Assembly (NCBI GenBank): GCA_946480925.1
Contig: CAMLLU010000051.1
Location: 1-40,335, forward strand
Length of the DNA: 40,335 bases
Reading direction: 5' to 3'
Source: an uncultured Rivibacter sp.
Lineage (GTDB): Bacteria; Pseudomonadota; Gammaproteobacteria; Burkholderiales; Burkholderiaceae
Part shown: piece after piece, positions 1 through 7,655 of the stretch
Position numbering within the stretch: the first letter of the stretch is position 1
How the letters are laid out: the number at the start of each line of letters is the position of its first letter
The notes under the pieces: model-generated
Database searches by the model: none
Seen by the model: only the letters and a program-made list of their open reading frames with translations
What the model was told of the DNA's origin: nothing
Made by a program: the position numbers and the translations under genes

Positions 1-260
1 TGCTCGAACCCATCGGCTACATCCCGCCGGCCGAAGCCGAGGCAAACTACTGGCGCCAGCAGGCACAAGCGTCCACCACGAACACGCCTGCTTCGTCGGC
101 AGCGCCGCAGGAGGGTTGAACCATGAGTACATGGCCCAACCGGGGGGGCCTCCGGCGGCCCCTGCGGGGGGCTGCAAGAGAGAAAGACAGACCCAAAGAC
201 AGTCAGGCCAAGCCGGTCTGACTCAAGCCAACTGGCCTCCTCGAAACCCGGTGCGGTTCA
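1..260 (+). mobile_element. Right end of an IS3-family insertion sequence
   Basis: The transposase C-terminus (3-119) is followed by about 120 bp of non-coding DNA. It then reaches a GC-rich end reading gaaacccggtgcggttca at 243-260, which resembles the inward-facing TGAACCGC-type terminal inverted repeats of one IS3 subgroup. The end falls 4 bp from the stop codon of the next gene (265-267), so the element inserted immediately 3' of the T6SS immunity-type gene without visibly damaging it. The left end and target-site duplication are outside the window, so the exact boundary is inferred. Confidence 0.6.
3..119 (+). pseudogene. IS3-family transposase OrfB, C-terminal end (cut by window edge)
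   Basis: The reading frame enters from the left edge and ends in TGA at 117-119. It gives about 38 residues including the string GYIPPAEAEANYW. This is the typical C-terminus of the integrase subunit (OrfB) of IS3-family elements, where an aromatic-rich PAE(A/F)E motif follows the DDE catalytic domain. The catalytic residues lie outside the window, so intactness cannot be judged. The terminal inverted repeat follows 120 bp downstream, as expected at an IS right end. The family call rests on a short stretch. Confidence 0.7.
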
Positions 261-264
261 GCTA

Positions 265-1149
265 CTACCACTGCGCCGGTTCGAGCAAGCGATAGAGCCA
301 GGCGTCGGTGGCCTGCTCTTCGCCGAACCGGCCCGCGAACTCTGGGTGGTGCTGCAGCTTGAGCGGCTGCAAGGCCTTTTCCAGGGCAGCGTAGAGCTTC
401 GGGAACTCGCGCCGGTTCCGGTCGCCCAGCACCGGCTGTGCACCCGCCCTGAACAGCCCAGCATGGTGGAGCCGCTCGTAGTCCACCCCCGCAGGCAGCT
501 CGCGCGCACGGTCGGGATGGCTCATCAGCTTCGACCACAGTTCGTGGCCCACCAACGTAAGCCAGTTCGCACCTTTGATGGCATCGCGCACGAGCGGCAG
601 GGTCAGGTTCAGGTCTTCCACTTCCACGCCGAGGTAGCGCTTTGCCCAGGCATAGATCTGGTCGAAGGCCTCAGCTTTGAGCCGTGCGTCGAACTGAACC
701 GTGTAGCCGCCGTGCCCCGACAGCACCGGCAACTCGTCCGCCAGATCGCGGGCGAGCCGGTGCAGCGTCTCGCATGCAGTTCCCTCAGGCACATAGATCT
801 GGCAGAACGAAGCCGTGTCGGTGCCGCGAATCGGGTCCAGCCAGCCCTGCATCCAGAACATCCAGTAGCGAACGGTCTCGCCGTCCCAGACCACGATGCC
901 ATCGTCGCGCCGCCGATCCTGAAAGTGCAGGCAGCGATACACGTGATCGAGGTCGTCGGCTGCCAGCGGAAGGTACAGCGGCGTGCGGGCTGTGGTCACG
1001 AGACGCCGGTGGTCCGGCGGGCAGTGGCGACGATAAACCGAATACGCCCGCATGATCTCGTCTCGGCTGGGCGCCTGCGGCAGGTAGAGCGTGAGCCCGA
1101 AGCTCACACGGCACAGTACGCCTCCCTTGTGGAATCGTTCCAGGACCAT
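265..1149 (-). CDS. DUF3396 (type VI immunity family) protein
   Basis: A 294-residue protein with an RYWMFWMQGWLDP-like stretch near residue 100 and a C-terminal half rich in aromatic and charged residues. This is how DUF3396, annotated as type VI immunity proteins, usually looks. Members are found beside T6SS effectors and are thought to neutralise them in the cytoplasm. It is the last gene of the vgrG module, 13 bp after the SMI1/KNR4 gene. The ATG at 1149 is preferred over an upstream TTG at 1191, which would overlap the preceding gene; the Shine-Dalgarno site is weak either way. No signal peptide or membrane segment is seen. An IS3 end lies 4 bp past its stop. Its cognate toxin is not proven: it could be the HNH protein two genes upstream, or a lost effector. 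Confidence 0.7.
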   Translation of the reverse strand: MVLERFHKGGVLCRVSFGLTLYLPQAPSRDEIMRAYSVYRRHCPPDHRRLVTTARTPLYLPLAADDLDHVYRCLHFQDRRRDDGIVVWDGETVRYWMFWMQGWLDPIRGTDTASFCQIYVPEGTACETLHRLARDLADELPVLSGHGGYTVQFDARLKAEAFDQIYAWAKRYLGVEVEDLNLTLPLVRDAIKGANWLTLVGHELWSKLMSHPDRARELPAGVDYERLHHAGLFRAGAQPVLGDRNRREFPKLYAALEKALQPLKLQHHPEFAGRFGEEQATDAWLYRLLEPAQW

Positions 1150-1162
1150 GAGCCGCCGTCGT

Positions 1163-1696
1163 TCAGCGCGATTTCGCGCGCTCCTTGGCAATGAGGCGCT
1201 CGATCACTTCGACGTAATGCTCGAGGTAGTCGATGAAGCTTGGCGAGCGTTGGTATTCGAGTGCGCGCGGATCCCAGCGGACCACGTCAGCGGTTCCGTC
1301 CGGCCTCTGGGCGGCCGGGTCGATGTAGGCAATATCCGAACCAGAAACCGAGGCGTTGATGATGAAACCGTCGCGAGCAGGGTCGTCGAGCTCCTCCTGG
1401 ACCGAGCGGGTGTCGGCAAGGGACCGTGCCATGTCGCCTGGCCCCATTTGCTCGGCGGAAAGAATGTCGTTCTCTCCGCTGAATCCACGCCAGCCGTTGT
1501 GCAACTCCAGGAAGGCCCGGTAGTCTGGCGGCAGCGGGAAGCCGGCCACTTGCTGAACACTCGCCACCTGCTCGGGCGTAGCCGGCGCACCCAGCGCACG
1601 CGGTATCTCCCAGCCCTTGAGCCGATGCAGTTCATCGGTCAGCGCCCAGATTCGCGCAATCGCGGCTTGGATCCGCGGCTTCAGATCATCATTCAT
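1163..1696 (-). CDS. SMI1/KNR4-family putative immunity protein
   Basis: A 177-residue protein. The central part has the SMI1/KNR4 fold signature: LPPDYRAFLELHNGW near residue 60, then a GENDILSAEQM loop, a GSDIAYIDPAA strand and a C-terminal SFIDYLEHYVEVIERL helix. This superfamily supplies many immunity proteins against nuclease and other toxins in T6SS and contact-dependent systems. The ATG at 1696 follows a good GAGGAAG ribosome site; the longer open frame upstream has no family similarity. It sits 22 bp downstream of the HNH-type effector, the usual position for a cognate immunity gene. Pairing is inferred from order. Confidence 0.8.
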   Translation of the reverse strand: MNDDLKPRIQAAIARIWALTDELHRLKGWEIPRALGAPATPEQVASVQQVAGFPLPPDYRAFLELHNGWRGFSGENDILSAEQMGPGDMARSLADTRSVQEELDDPARDGFIINASVSGSDIAYIDPAAQRPDGTADVVRWDPRALEYQRSPSFIDYLEHYVEVIERLIAKERAKSR

Positions 1697-1718
1697 GGCG
1701 TCGGCTTCCTCATTCTTG

Positions 1719-2303
1719 TCAGGGAACGACCTTGCTGTCGGAGTTCTTGGGTGGCGCGCAGTGAGTCTGTTCGGCGGGACAACAGTTCGCCGAGACGCTC
1801 TGCTTCTTGAAGGGATCGTAGCTCTTGCCCACCGTTGTCGACACACTCTGCACGGACTTGTTGACGCTTGGATCGAGCCAGCGCAGGTTGCGCACGTTGG
1901 TCGCGCTGCCTCCCGCCTGGATCTCGTGGACGTGGTCGGGCTCGCCCATCTCCGCAGTCATGTGGTAGTTGTTGTCCTTGGCCTTCTTGTGCGCACAGTC
2001 GGCGTAGAAGTGCGTCTTGATGGCCTCTTCGTCGTGGCCGGCAAACACGTTCTTGGCGGCCGCCCGGTTCCAGGCCGCACGGTAGTTCGCCGCCGCACCG
2101 TTGCCGTCTTCGCGCAGGTCTTCGTAGTTCGGCGGGCGATCGTCGAAGGTCTTGCGCTGAACCTGATCGTCGACCTCATCGATCTTGGCGCAGTACTGCT
2201 GCAGCTGACAGCAGTTCCAGTCCTTCTTCACTGTCGAATTGACCTTGCAGTCGATTTCGATGACCTCTACGCCGGGCGTAGGCCCTTGCAGGTTGTCTGC
2301 CAT
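1719..2303 (-). CDS. Putative HNH-type nuclease effector of the T6SS
   Basis: A 194-residue protein. The C-terminal half carries EPDHVHEIQAGG (about residues 121-132) followed by an NLRWLDPSVN segment (about 139-148). This spacing of a D/H-x-x-H-E cluster and an N-L-[KR]-W strand is that of HNH/Endo VII-like toxin nucleases, with His124, His126 and Glu127 as likely metal or catalytic residues. The N-terminal 100 residues are Cys-rich (three Cys at about 31-38) and unlike any domain I recognise. It starts 7 bp after the DUF4150 PAAR-like gene and precedes an SMI1/KNR4 gene, the standard adaptor, toxin, immunity order. It would act on nucleic acid in the target cell. Nuclease activity is inferred from the motif and context. 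Confidence 0.6.
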   Translation of the reverse strand: MADNLQGPTPGVEVIEIDCKVNSTVKKDWNCCQLQQYCAKIDEVDDQVQRKTFDDRPPNYEDLREDGNGAAANYRAAWNRAAAKNVFAGHDEEAIKTHFYADCAHKKAKDNNYHMTAEMGEPDHVHEIQAGGSATNVRNLRWLDPSVNKSVQSVSTTVGKSYDPFKKQSVSANCCPAEQTHCAPPKNSDSKVVP

Positions 2304-2310
2304 GCCGTGC

Positions 2311-2703
2311 CTACAAGGTGTTCTCGTGGTTGTGGGTCATCTTGTCCGTCAGCCGGCAAGCGTTCTGACCCTCGAACTTCACGTCGAAGGAGTAGGAGAT
2401 CCACTTCGCCTCTTTCATGTTGACACTGGACTTGACCCCGCCTGCCACGCCCGCCTCGTCGCCGTTGCTGCGCGAGTATTCAGAGCCCTTGATCGCGGCG
2501 GACTGGCCGTCGGTCTTTACCGTCGTCGTGCCATTGGCCAAGCTGCTGGACATCGCAATGTTCGGGTAAGGCACAGGCACCGGCCCCCCCGGGCTGGGCG
2601 TCTTGCAAACGTCGGGTGCCATGGCGGTGGAAATGCCATTGCTGCCCTTGTGAGCAACGCTGAGCGCGGGCTTGAGCGCGTTGACACCAACCGTCAATGA
2701 CAT
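2311..2703 (-). CDS. DUF4150 PAAR-like protein (spike tip / effector adaptor)
   Basis: A 130-residue protein with the DUF4150 (PAAR-like) pattern. It opens MSLTVGVNALK, then has APDVCKTP, a PVPYPNIA segment and a TVKTDGQSAAIKGSEYSRSNGDEAG stretch. In the family these form a small pointed beta structure that caps VgrG and carries effectors. The ATG at 2703 follows a strong GGAGGGG site; open frame further upstream is out of register with the family. It lies between a ketosynthase-like gene and the HNH effector gene, so the effector is probably delivered as a separate protein on this tip rather than fused to it. Confidence 0.8.
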   Translation of the reverse strand: MSLTVGVNALKPALSVAHKGSNGISTAMAPDVCKTPSPGGPVPVPYPNIAMSSSLANGTTTVKTDGQSAAIKGSEYSRSNGDEAGVAGGVKSSVNMKEAKWISYSFDVKFEGQNACRLTDKMTHNHENTL

Positions 2704-2716
2704 GGAAGCCCCTCCG

Positions 2717-3742
2717 CTATGGGACAACACGGACCAGTGCCGCCGCCCGGTGCGGCCCGTCGGAACTGGTCCAGAAAAGAAGGTGCCGTCCCCGGAGCCA
2801 GCGCCGCTCGGCGGCCTGCCAGGCCAGGGCAAGCAACTGCACGCTAGTCGCCGCGCCCACGTCGCCCCAGCAGTCTGCGGGTGTGCGTGTTGCCGTCGCA
2901 TCGACAAAGCAGCTGCTGGTGCGAACCACGGCAAAGCCGTACTCGTCAGCGCGATCCCATTCGCCGTTGAAGTCGCAGAACACATCGTCGACCAGAGTCG
3001 CGTCGGGCAGGTAGCCGACTGCTTCCTGGATGGCCGCTGTGAGCCCCCACCCGAGGCAGGGCTGCTCTCCTTTGCGCGGCACAGCTTCTGCGGCCAGGCC
3101 GAGCCCCAACACCTGCAGGGCAGCGCCGTCAGCCGGTGCTCGCGGCGCATCGGCCACGACGCAGAAGGCTGCCCCTTCACCCGGTACGAATCCGTAGGGA
3201 TTGGCCGCGTTGTGCAAGCGGTCCTCGGCCTCCAGCCACTCGAGCGTTTCGGCTTCCAGCCACGAGTCCACGCCGCCGACAAGCGCCCACTCACCACCTT
3301 GCTTCGACAGCGCTGCGCAGGCCTCGCGCAGCGCGACCAGGCCCCCGGCGTGCCCCGCGTCGACCAGCGTGAGCGCGGGCCGGTATCCGCGGCGCGCGAC
3401 TTCGCCCGCCACCACGTCAGCCGCTCGCTCGATGGAAGAGCGGTCGAGCCCCGGTCGCGCCCCCGGCACGGCAAGGAAGACCGGCACGGTGCCGGAGGCC
3501 GGCCGCTGCGCGTGCCTCTCGATGGCCTCTTGCACGGCGGTGCTGGCGAGCATGGTCATCCGCCGCGCCGCGTCGGCACGGTCGTCGAGACCTGGCACCT
3601 GTGCCACAACCACTCTGTCGCCGGCGGTGTCGACCGCCCATGCATGAGCACTGAATGCACTCACTCCGGCCCGCACCGCTGCCGCGCTGCTTCGCGCACA
3701 TAGGCCGACGGCCGTGCATGCCCCCACCGAAGTGATCCTCAT
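2717..3742 (-). CDS. Ketosynthase-like (thiolase-fold) T6SS accessory protein, active site degenerate
   Basis: A 341-residue protein with the outline of a beta-ketoacyl synthase: MRITSVGACTAVG at the start, NPYGFVPGEGAAF near residue 185 and a WGDVGAATSVQLLAL segment near 300. The nucleophile motif, normally a Cys in a TACAxG-like turn, reads DAGHAGG (about 128-134), and no HGTGT-type histidine motif is visible. It is therefore probably not a condensing enzyme. Homologues occur beside DUF2169 and PAAR-like genes, so a scaffold or chaperone role in effector loading is likely. The ATG at 3742 overlaps the DUF2169 stop (ATGA), indicating translational coupling. Confidence 0.7.
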   Translation of the reverse strand: MRITSVGACTAVGLCARSSAAAVRAGVSAFSAHAWAVDTAGDRVVVAQVPGLDDRADAARRMTMLASTAVQEAIERHAQRPASGTVPVFLAVPGARPGLDRSSIERAADVVAGEVARRGYRPALTLVDAGHAGGLVALREACAALSKQGGEWALVGGVDSWLEAETLEWLEAEDRLHNAANPYGFVPGEGAAFCVVADAPRAPADGAALQVLGLGLAAEAVPRKGEQPCLGWGLTAAIQEAVGYLPDATLVDDVFCDFNGEWDRADEYGFAVVRTSSCFVDATATRTPADCWGDVGAATSVQLLALAWQAAERRWLRGRHLLFWTSSDGPHRAAALVRVVP

Positions 3743-4761
3743 GCGCCGGCCTTTCTTCGCATCGGCGTACCCAGCGCGACGCGGGGCTTCTCGCGAACAT
3801 GGATGCGGCGGATGCGGGTCGTACGGCCATGGCAATGCAGCGTGCTGACCCAGGTCATCTCGACGCGGCGTTCGTCGGGCACCAGAACCAGCGTGTGGAG
3901 CTGGGCTCGATGAGCCTCGACATCCGAACCGATGGTCGTGTTCAGCGTCAGCCACACCTTGGGCAGAACGAAGCGCAGAGCGCCGTCCGCAGTCAGGTTC
4001 TCGAGATATACCGGCTCGCCGCCTTCCAAGTACCGTGGCGATTGCTGATCGGAGGGTGCTGCGTTGTTGAAGCGCGGGTCGAAATCTTCAGGGGGAAGCG
4101 GGAAACGCTTGCTGCGCCAGACATCGTCGTGCGTTCCGGCCAGCTCCACGCGCGGCGACCAGTGCCGCGAGATCGCGCCCAGTCCCGCGGGGGCCGCCCG
4201 CCCATCTTCGGGTTCGAAGTTGGGCAAGGGATCGCCTTCCTTGCGAAGCTCCGACGCCTTGAACCCGCGACCGATGGGGTTGCGCGGTTCGCATGACCAG
4301 AAACCGTCTGCCCCAGGGGCACCGTCGCTGCCGCCGAATGCGCGCTCGTACAGAAGGGGCATGCGCTCGAAGGGCAGCGGCGAGGAAGCACTCCAGCGCA
4401 GCGCGCCGCGCTCCCAGTGGCGATCGCCCCAGACACGCAACCGCTTCGCAATCGGGCCGACCTGCATCGTCACCACGGTGGCGTCCGGTGAGTCGGCGTA
4501 AGCGTGGCCCAGCACCAAGACATCTGTGGTCGGCTTCTGCACCACGAAGTCGGTGTCGCGCAACAGGCTGGAACGGCCCGGTTCGCCAGCGTACTGCGGC
4601 ACCTTCACGATCGGCGTCTGCTTGCAGTCGGGGCTGCATTGCCCGTCGGCGCCGACGACGAAGCTTCCCTTGGCCACCACCGCCAACGTCTCCGCGCCGC
4701 TCGCGTCACGCAGCAACTGGGCTTCGATGACATACGGGGTGGTGTTCGCAACGGTCCACAT
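3739..4761 (-). CDS. DUF2169-family T6SS effector adaptor/chaperone
   Basis: A 340-residue protein recognised as DUF2169 by its N-terminus (MWTVANTTPYVIEA), a VVAKGSFVV strand, and the central YERAFGGSD and NPIGRGF motifs, which are the most conserved part of the family. DUF2169 proteins are T6SS accessory proteins that act as adaptors for loading PAAR-like or effector proteins onto VgrG. The ATG at 4761 fits the family N-terminus; upstream codons in the frame are read-through of the previous gene. It starts 7 bp after the DUF6484 gene and overlaps the next gene by 4 bp. No membrane segment or signal peptide, so it should be cytoplasmic. Confidence 0.85.
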   Translation of the reverse strand: MWTVANTTPYVIEAQLLRDASGAETLAVVAKGSFVVGADGQCSPDCKQTPIVKVPQYAGEPGRSSLLRDTDFVVQKPTTDVLVLGHAYADSPDATVVTMQVGPIAKRLRVWGDRHWERGALRWSASSPLPFERMPLLYERAFGGSDGAPGADGFWSCEPRNPIGRGFKASELRKEGDPLPNFEPEDGRAAPAGLGAISRHWSPRVELAGTHDDVWRSKRFPLPPEDFDPRFNNAAPSDQQSPRYLEGGEPVYLENLTADGALRFVLPKVWLTLNTTIGSDVEAHRAQLHTLVLVPDERRVEMTWVSTLHCHGRTTRIRRIHVREKPRVALGTPMRRKAGA

Positions 4762-4768
4762 GGGTGAG

Positions 4769-5332
4769 TCAATTGATCTGAACCGATGCGCCCCGGATCC
4801 GGTTCTCGCCGATCGAGCGGCTGAGCACGTAGGAACCTTCGACCAGCACTTTGCCCGCCTTGGTGAGCGTGATGCTGGCCTTGCCACAGCGCAGCACCAG
4901 CTGCTCCTTCGCGCTTACCACCATGCGTTCGCCATCGGCCGCCACTTCGACTTGTGCCGGCCGTTCTGCCAGCGGCCAGCCGGCTTCGCCCTGCAGCACG
5001 CCCATCACGATGGGCCTAGCCGGATCACCCTGCTCGAACATGAGCACGATCTGCCGGCCGATGTGCGCGGCATGCAGATCGACCACCGTCCGAGCGCGGC
5101 GGGCAGCTGCCTCGGGCGCCGAGGGATCGACGACCAGCGGCGTGCGGCCATCGTCGGCCAGCGCCACCAGCTCGCCCACCACCACGCCGGGGCTGCCCGC
5201 GCTACGAGCAAACGCCAGGTCGTCTCGCTGTGGCGCCTGCACGAGCTGACGCAACAACTCGGCGCTGTCGCCCGCCGCGTCGTCGGCCCGCGGCGCACCG
5301 CCGGCTTCTGGAACTTCGAGTCTTCCACCCAT
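4769..5332 (-). CDS. DUF6484 domain protein, VgrG-linked
   Basis: A 187-residue protein. The middle part (about residues 50-115) reads like the DUF6484 domain found next to or fused to VgrG: VVVGELVALADDGRTPLV, a RTVVDLHAAHIGRQIVLMFEQGDPARPIVMGVL block, then a C-terminal beta-rich tail resembling the gp5/VgrG beta-helix (KEQLVLRCGKASITLTKAGKVLVEG). The second block resembles the OB-fold strand motif of VgrG itself. It lies 13 bp downstream of vgrG with a GAGGGCAG ribosome site. Its role is unproven; extension or bridging of the spike towards the PAAR-like tip is a reasonable guess. Confidence 0.75.
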   Translation of the reverse strand: MGGRLEVPEAGGAPRADDAAGDSAELLRQLVQAPQRDDLAFARSAGSPGVVVGELVALADDGRTPLVVDPSAPEAAARRARTVVDLHAAHIGRQIVLMFEQGDPARPIVMGVLQGEAGWPLAERPAQVEVAADGERMVVSAKEQLVLRCGKASITLTKAGKVLVEGSYVLSRSIGENRIRGASVQIN

Positions 5333-5345
5333 GAGCTGCCCTCGT

Positions 5346-7655
5346 TCAGTTCTGCAAAACCTTCGAACCCTTGATCACCACGTCGCTGCTCGCCTTGACG
5401 TTGATCTTTCCCGAGCCGTCGATCGTGATGTCCTTGCCCTTGATGGTGATCGTGCCGTCCTTCTTCATCGTGATGCTGGCGCTGCCGGTGGTGATGGACA
5501 CCGAATCGCCTGCGCTGATCACGAGGTTCTTGCCGACGGTGAGCTTGTCGTCCTTGGTGATGCTGCTGGTGCGTCCGCCACTGATCGTGAGACTCTCGTC
5601 CTTGGTCACCGACACTGTGCGGCCACCGCTGATGGTCACGCTCTCGTCCTTCGAGACCGACTCGGTGCGCCCGCCGCTGATGGTGATGGTTTCGTCTTTC
5701 GCTACCGTTTCGGTACGACCACCATTGATCGAGATGGTCTCGTCCTTGGCGACCGTCTCTGTGCGCCCGCCATTGATGGTGATGGTCTCGTCCTTCGCCA
5801 CCGTTTCGGTACGGCCACCGTTGATGGTGATGCTTTCGTCCTTGGACACGGTCTCCGTACGTGCACCATCGATCGTGATCGTCTCGTCCTTGTCCACCTT
5901 CTCCGTGCGACCGCCGTGGATGGTGATGTTCTCTTCCTTGTCCACCGTCTCGGTACGCCCACCGTGGATGGTGATGGTCTCTTCCTTGTCGACCGTCTCG
6001 GTGCGGTTGGCGTGGATCGTGATGGTCTCGTTGTTGTCGACCGTCTCCGTACGGTCATGCTTGACGTGTGTGGTCTCGTCGTTGTCGATGGTCTTTTTGC
6101 GGTCATGCCCGACCCAGTGGGTCTCGTCGTTCTCGACCTCGATGTCCTGGTTCTTCTCGGCGTGGAGCCATACCTGTTCCTCGCCCTTCTTGTCTTCGAA
6201 ACGCAGCGCATTGGCGTTGGCGCCGCTGCCGCCGGTGGTCGACCGCGTGAGCACGCCGCTTTGCGTCTTGTTGTCGGGCAGGCCCCAGGGCGGCATCTGC
6301 TCGGCGTTGTAGACGCGGCCGGTGATGATGGGCTGGTCGGGGTCGCCTTCCAGAAAGTCCACCACCACCTCCTGGCCGATGCGCGGGATCTGCATGAAGC
6401 CCCAGTTCTTGCCGGCCCAGGGCTGCGACACGCGCACCCAGCAGGAGCTGTTCTCGTCCTGCTTGCCCAGCCGGTCCCAGTGGAACTGCACCTTCACGCG
6501 GCCGAATTCGTCGGTGTAGATCTCGTCCCCCTTCGGCCCCACCACCACGGCTGTCTGCGGCCCCTGCACGATGGGCTTGGGCGTCAGGCGCTGCGCGCGG
6601 AAGGGTTCGCGGCTGGGCAGCGCGGTGAAGTTGCAGCGGAAGCTGGGGCCCGTGGACTGCTGCGACTCGTATTCGTCGAACTCGAACTCGGTGCTGGTGG
6701 AAACCACCAGGTACTCGCGGTTCTGGTCTTCGCGCACCTGCCCGGTCAGCTTGAAGAGGCAGCCCGCGGCAATGCCGCGTGCGTTGCCCGCGCCCATGGC
6801 GCGCTCGTGGCAGCACTGCAGTTCTTCGAGCCGCGTGCGCACGTAGTGTTCGCCGTCGGCGTTGACGTTGTATTCACCGGGGTAGTCGTAGAACTCGCCG
6901 GCCGCTTCGGCATGCTCGCGCTTGCACTTGGTCGACACGCGCAGGTCGGTGCTCGGCTTGGTGAAGTCGTAGTCCTCGAGCATGTAGGCGCCGGTCTGGA
7001 TCTCGCGGTCGAAGAGCCAGTCGCCCACGTATTCCTGGTCGAGCCGCCCGCCGCGGTCGTGCGGAATGAAGGGCACGCTCGCATACCCGTCGAACGGCGA
7101 ATGCGCGCTGGGGCTGTCGGCCAGCACCAGCGTGTGCTTGCCCTCCTTGTGCTCGAAGAAGTAGTAGATGCCCTCCTGCTCCATCAGGCGGCTCACGAAG
7201 TTGAAGTCCGTCTCGCGGTACTGCACGCAGTAGTCCCACTCGCTGTAGCTGCCGGTCAGGCGGTTCTCGAAGGCGGCCGCCGGGTACTTCTCGAAGATGG
7301 TCTTCACGATGTCGGGCACCTTCTTCTTCTGGAAGATGCGGCAGTCGCTGCTGCGTGTGAGCAGCCACAGCCAGGGCCGCGCCGTGAAGCGATAGCGGAA
7401 GTAGCGGCCCGTCACGCCCACGAGGCCGAAGCGCGTCACGTAGCCGTCGAAGCAGCGCGGCCCGCCGCCTTCAGTCAGCTCCAGCTTCACGGTGACGTTC
7501 TTGCCGAGGACCTTGTCGGGGTTGACGTCGTTCTTCTCGCAGAGCACCTCGATCTGGTACTCGAACAGGCGGCCCATCTCTTCCGTCGCGCTCATCGAGC
7601 GGAACAGCAGCACGTCGTCGCCCAGCGGCGTGGTGATCTCCATCACGCGTGGCAT
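5346..7655 (-). CDS. vgrG: VgrG (TssI), T6SS spike with an extended repeat stalk
   Basis: A 769-residue trimeric spike protein. The N-terminal gp27-like part (about 1-380) includes LFEYQIEVL and FVSRLMEQEGIYYFFEH. The gp5-like OB fold follows (about 390-470, with DEFGRVKVQFHWDR and PRIGQEVVVDFLEGDPDQP), then the GLPDNKTQSGVLTRS segment common to the family. Residues about 518-709 are exactly twelve 16-residue repeats of the form RTETVxKDETITIxGG, predicted to lengthen the triple-stranded beta-helix. The ending (DGTITIKGKDITIDGSGKINVKAS) is the usual DUF2345-like strand run; there is no extra C-terminal enzymatic domain. The ATG at 7655 follows a perfect AGGAGG. It heads the DUF6484-DUF2169-DUF4150-effector module and is separated from upstream T6SS genes by 436 bp. 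Confidence 0.97.
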   Translation of the reverse strand: MPRVMEITTPLGDDVLLFRSMSATEEMGRLFEYQIEVLCEKNDVNPDKVLGKNVTVKLELTEGGGPRCFDGYVTRFGLVGVTGRYFRYRFTARPWLWLLTRSSDCRIFQKKKVPDIVKTIFEKYPAAAFENRLTGSYSEWDYCVQYRETDFNFVSRLMEQEGIYYFFEHKEGKHTLVLADSPSAHSPFDGYASVPFIPHDRGGRLDQEYVGDWLFDREIQTGAYMLEDYDFTKPSTDLRVSTKCKREHAEAAGEFYDYPGEYNVNADGEHYVRTRLEELQCCHERAMGAGNARGIAAGCLFKLTGQVREDQNREYLVVSTSTEFEFDEYESQQSTGPSFRCNFTALPSREPFRAQRLTPKPIVQGPQTAVVVGPKGDEIYTDEFGRVKVQFHWDRLGKQDENSSCWVRVSQPWAGKNWGFMQIPRIGQEVVVDFLEGDPDQPIITGRVYNAEQMPPWGLPDNKTQSGVLTRSTTGGSGANANALRFEDKKGEEQVWLHAEKNQDIEVENDETHWVGHDRKKTIDNDETTHVKHDRTETVDNNETITIHANRTETVDKEETITIHGGRTETVDKEENITIHGGRTEKVDKDETITIDGARTETVSKDESITINGGRTETVAKDETITINGGRTETVAKDETISINGGRTETVAKDETITISGGRTESVSKDESVTISGGRTVSVTKDESLTISGGRTSSITKDDKLTVGKNLVISAGDSVSITTGSASITMKKDGTITIKGKDITIDGSGKINVKASSDVVIKGSKVLQN
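5529..6104 (-). repeat. Twelve 48-bp tandem repeats inside vgrG
   Basis: The segment encoding VgrG residues about 518-709 consists of twelve consecutive 48-bp units (576 bp, no spacer) translating as 16-residue RTETVxKDETITIxGG variants. The central units are nearly identical in protein (RTETVAKDETITINGG and close forms), while the outer ones drift. Third-base differences between units argue against a very recent expansion. Unit number sets stalk length, so slippage or recombination here would change spike geometry in 16-residue steps. Confidence 0.95.

Noticed and set aside
203..538. Short minus-strand frames across the IS end and the DUF3396 gene
   Set aside because: They cross the IS boundary and are antiphase to the DUF3396 gene.
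5529..6104. Regular repeats that could suggest a CRISPR array
   Set aside because: Units are contiguous 48-bp coding repeats in frame with VgrG, with no spacers and no cas genes.
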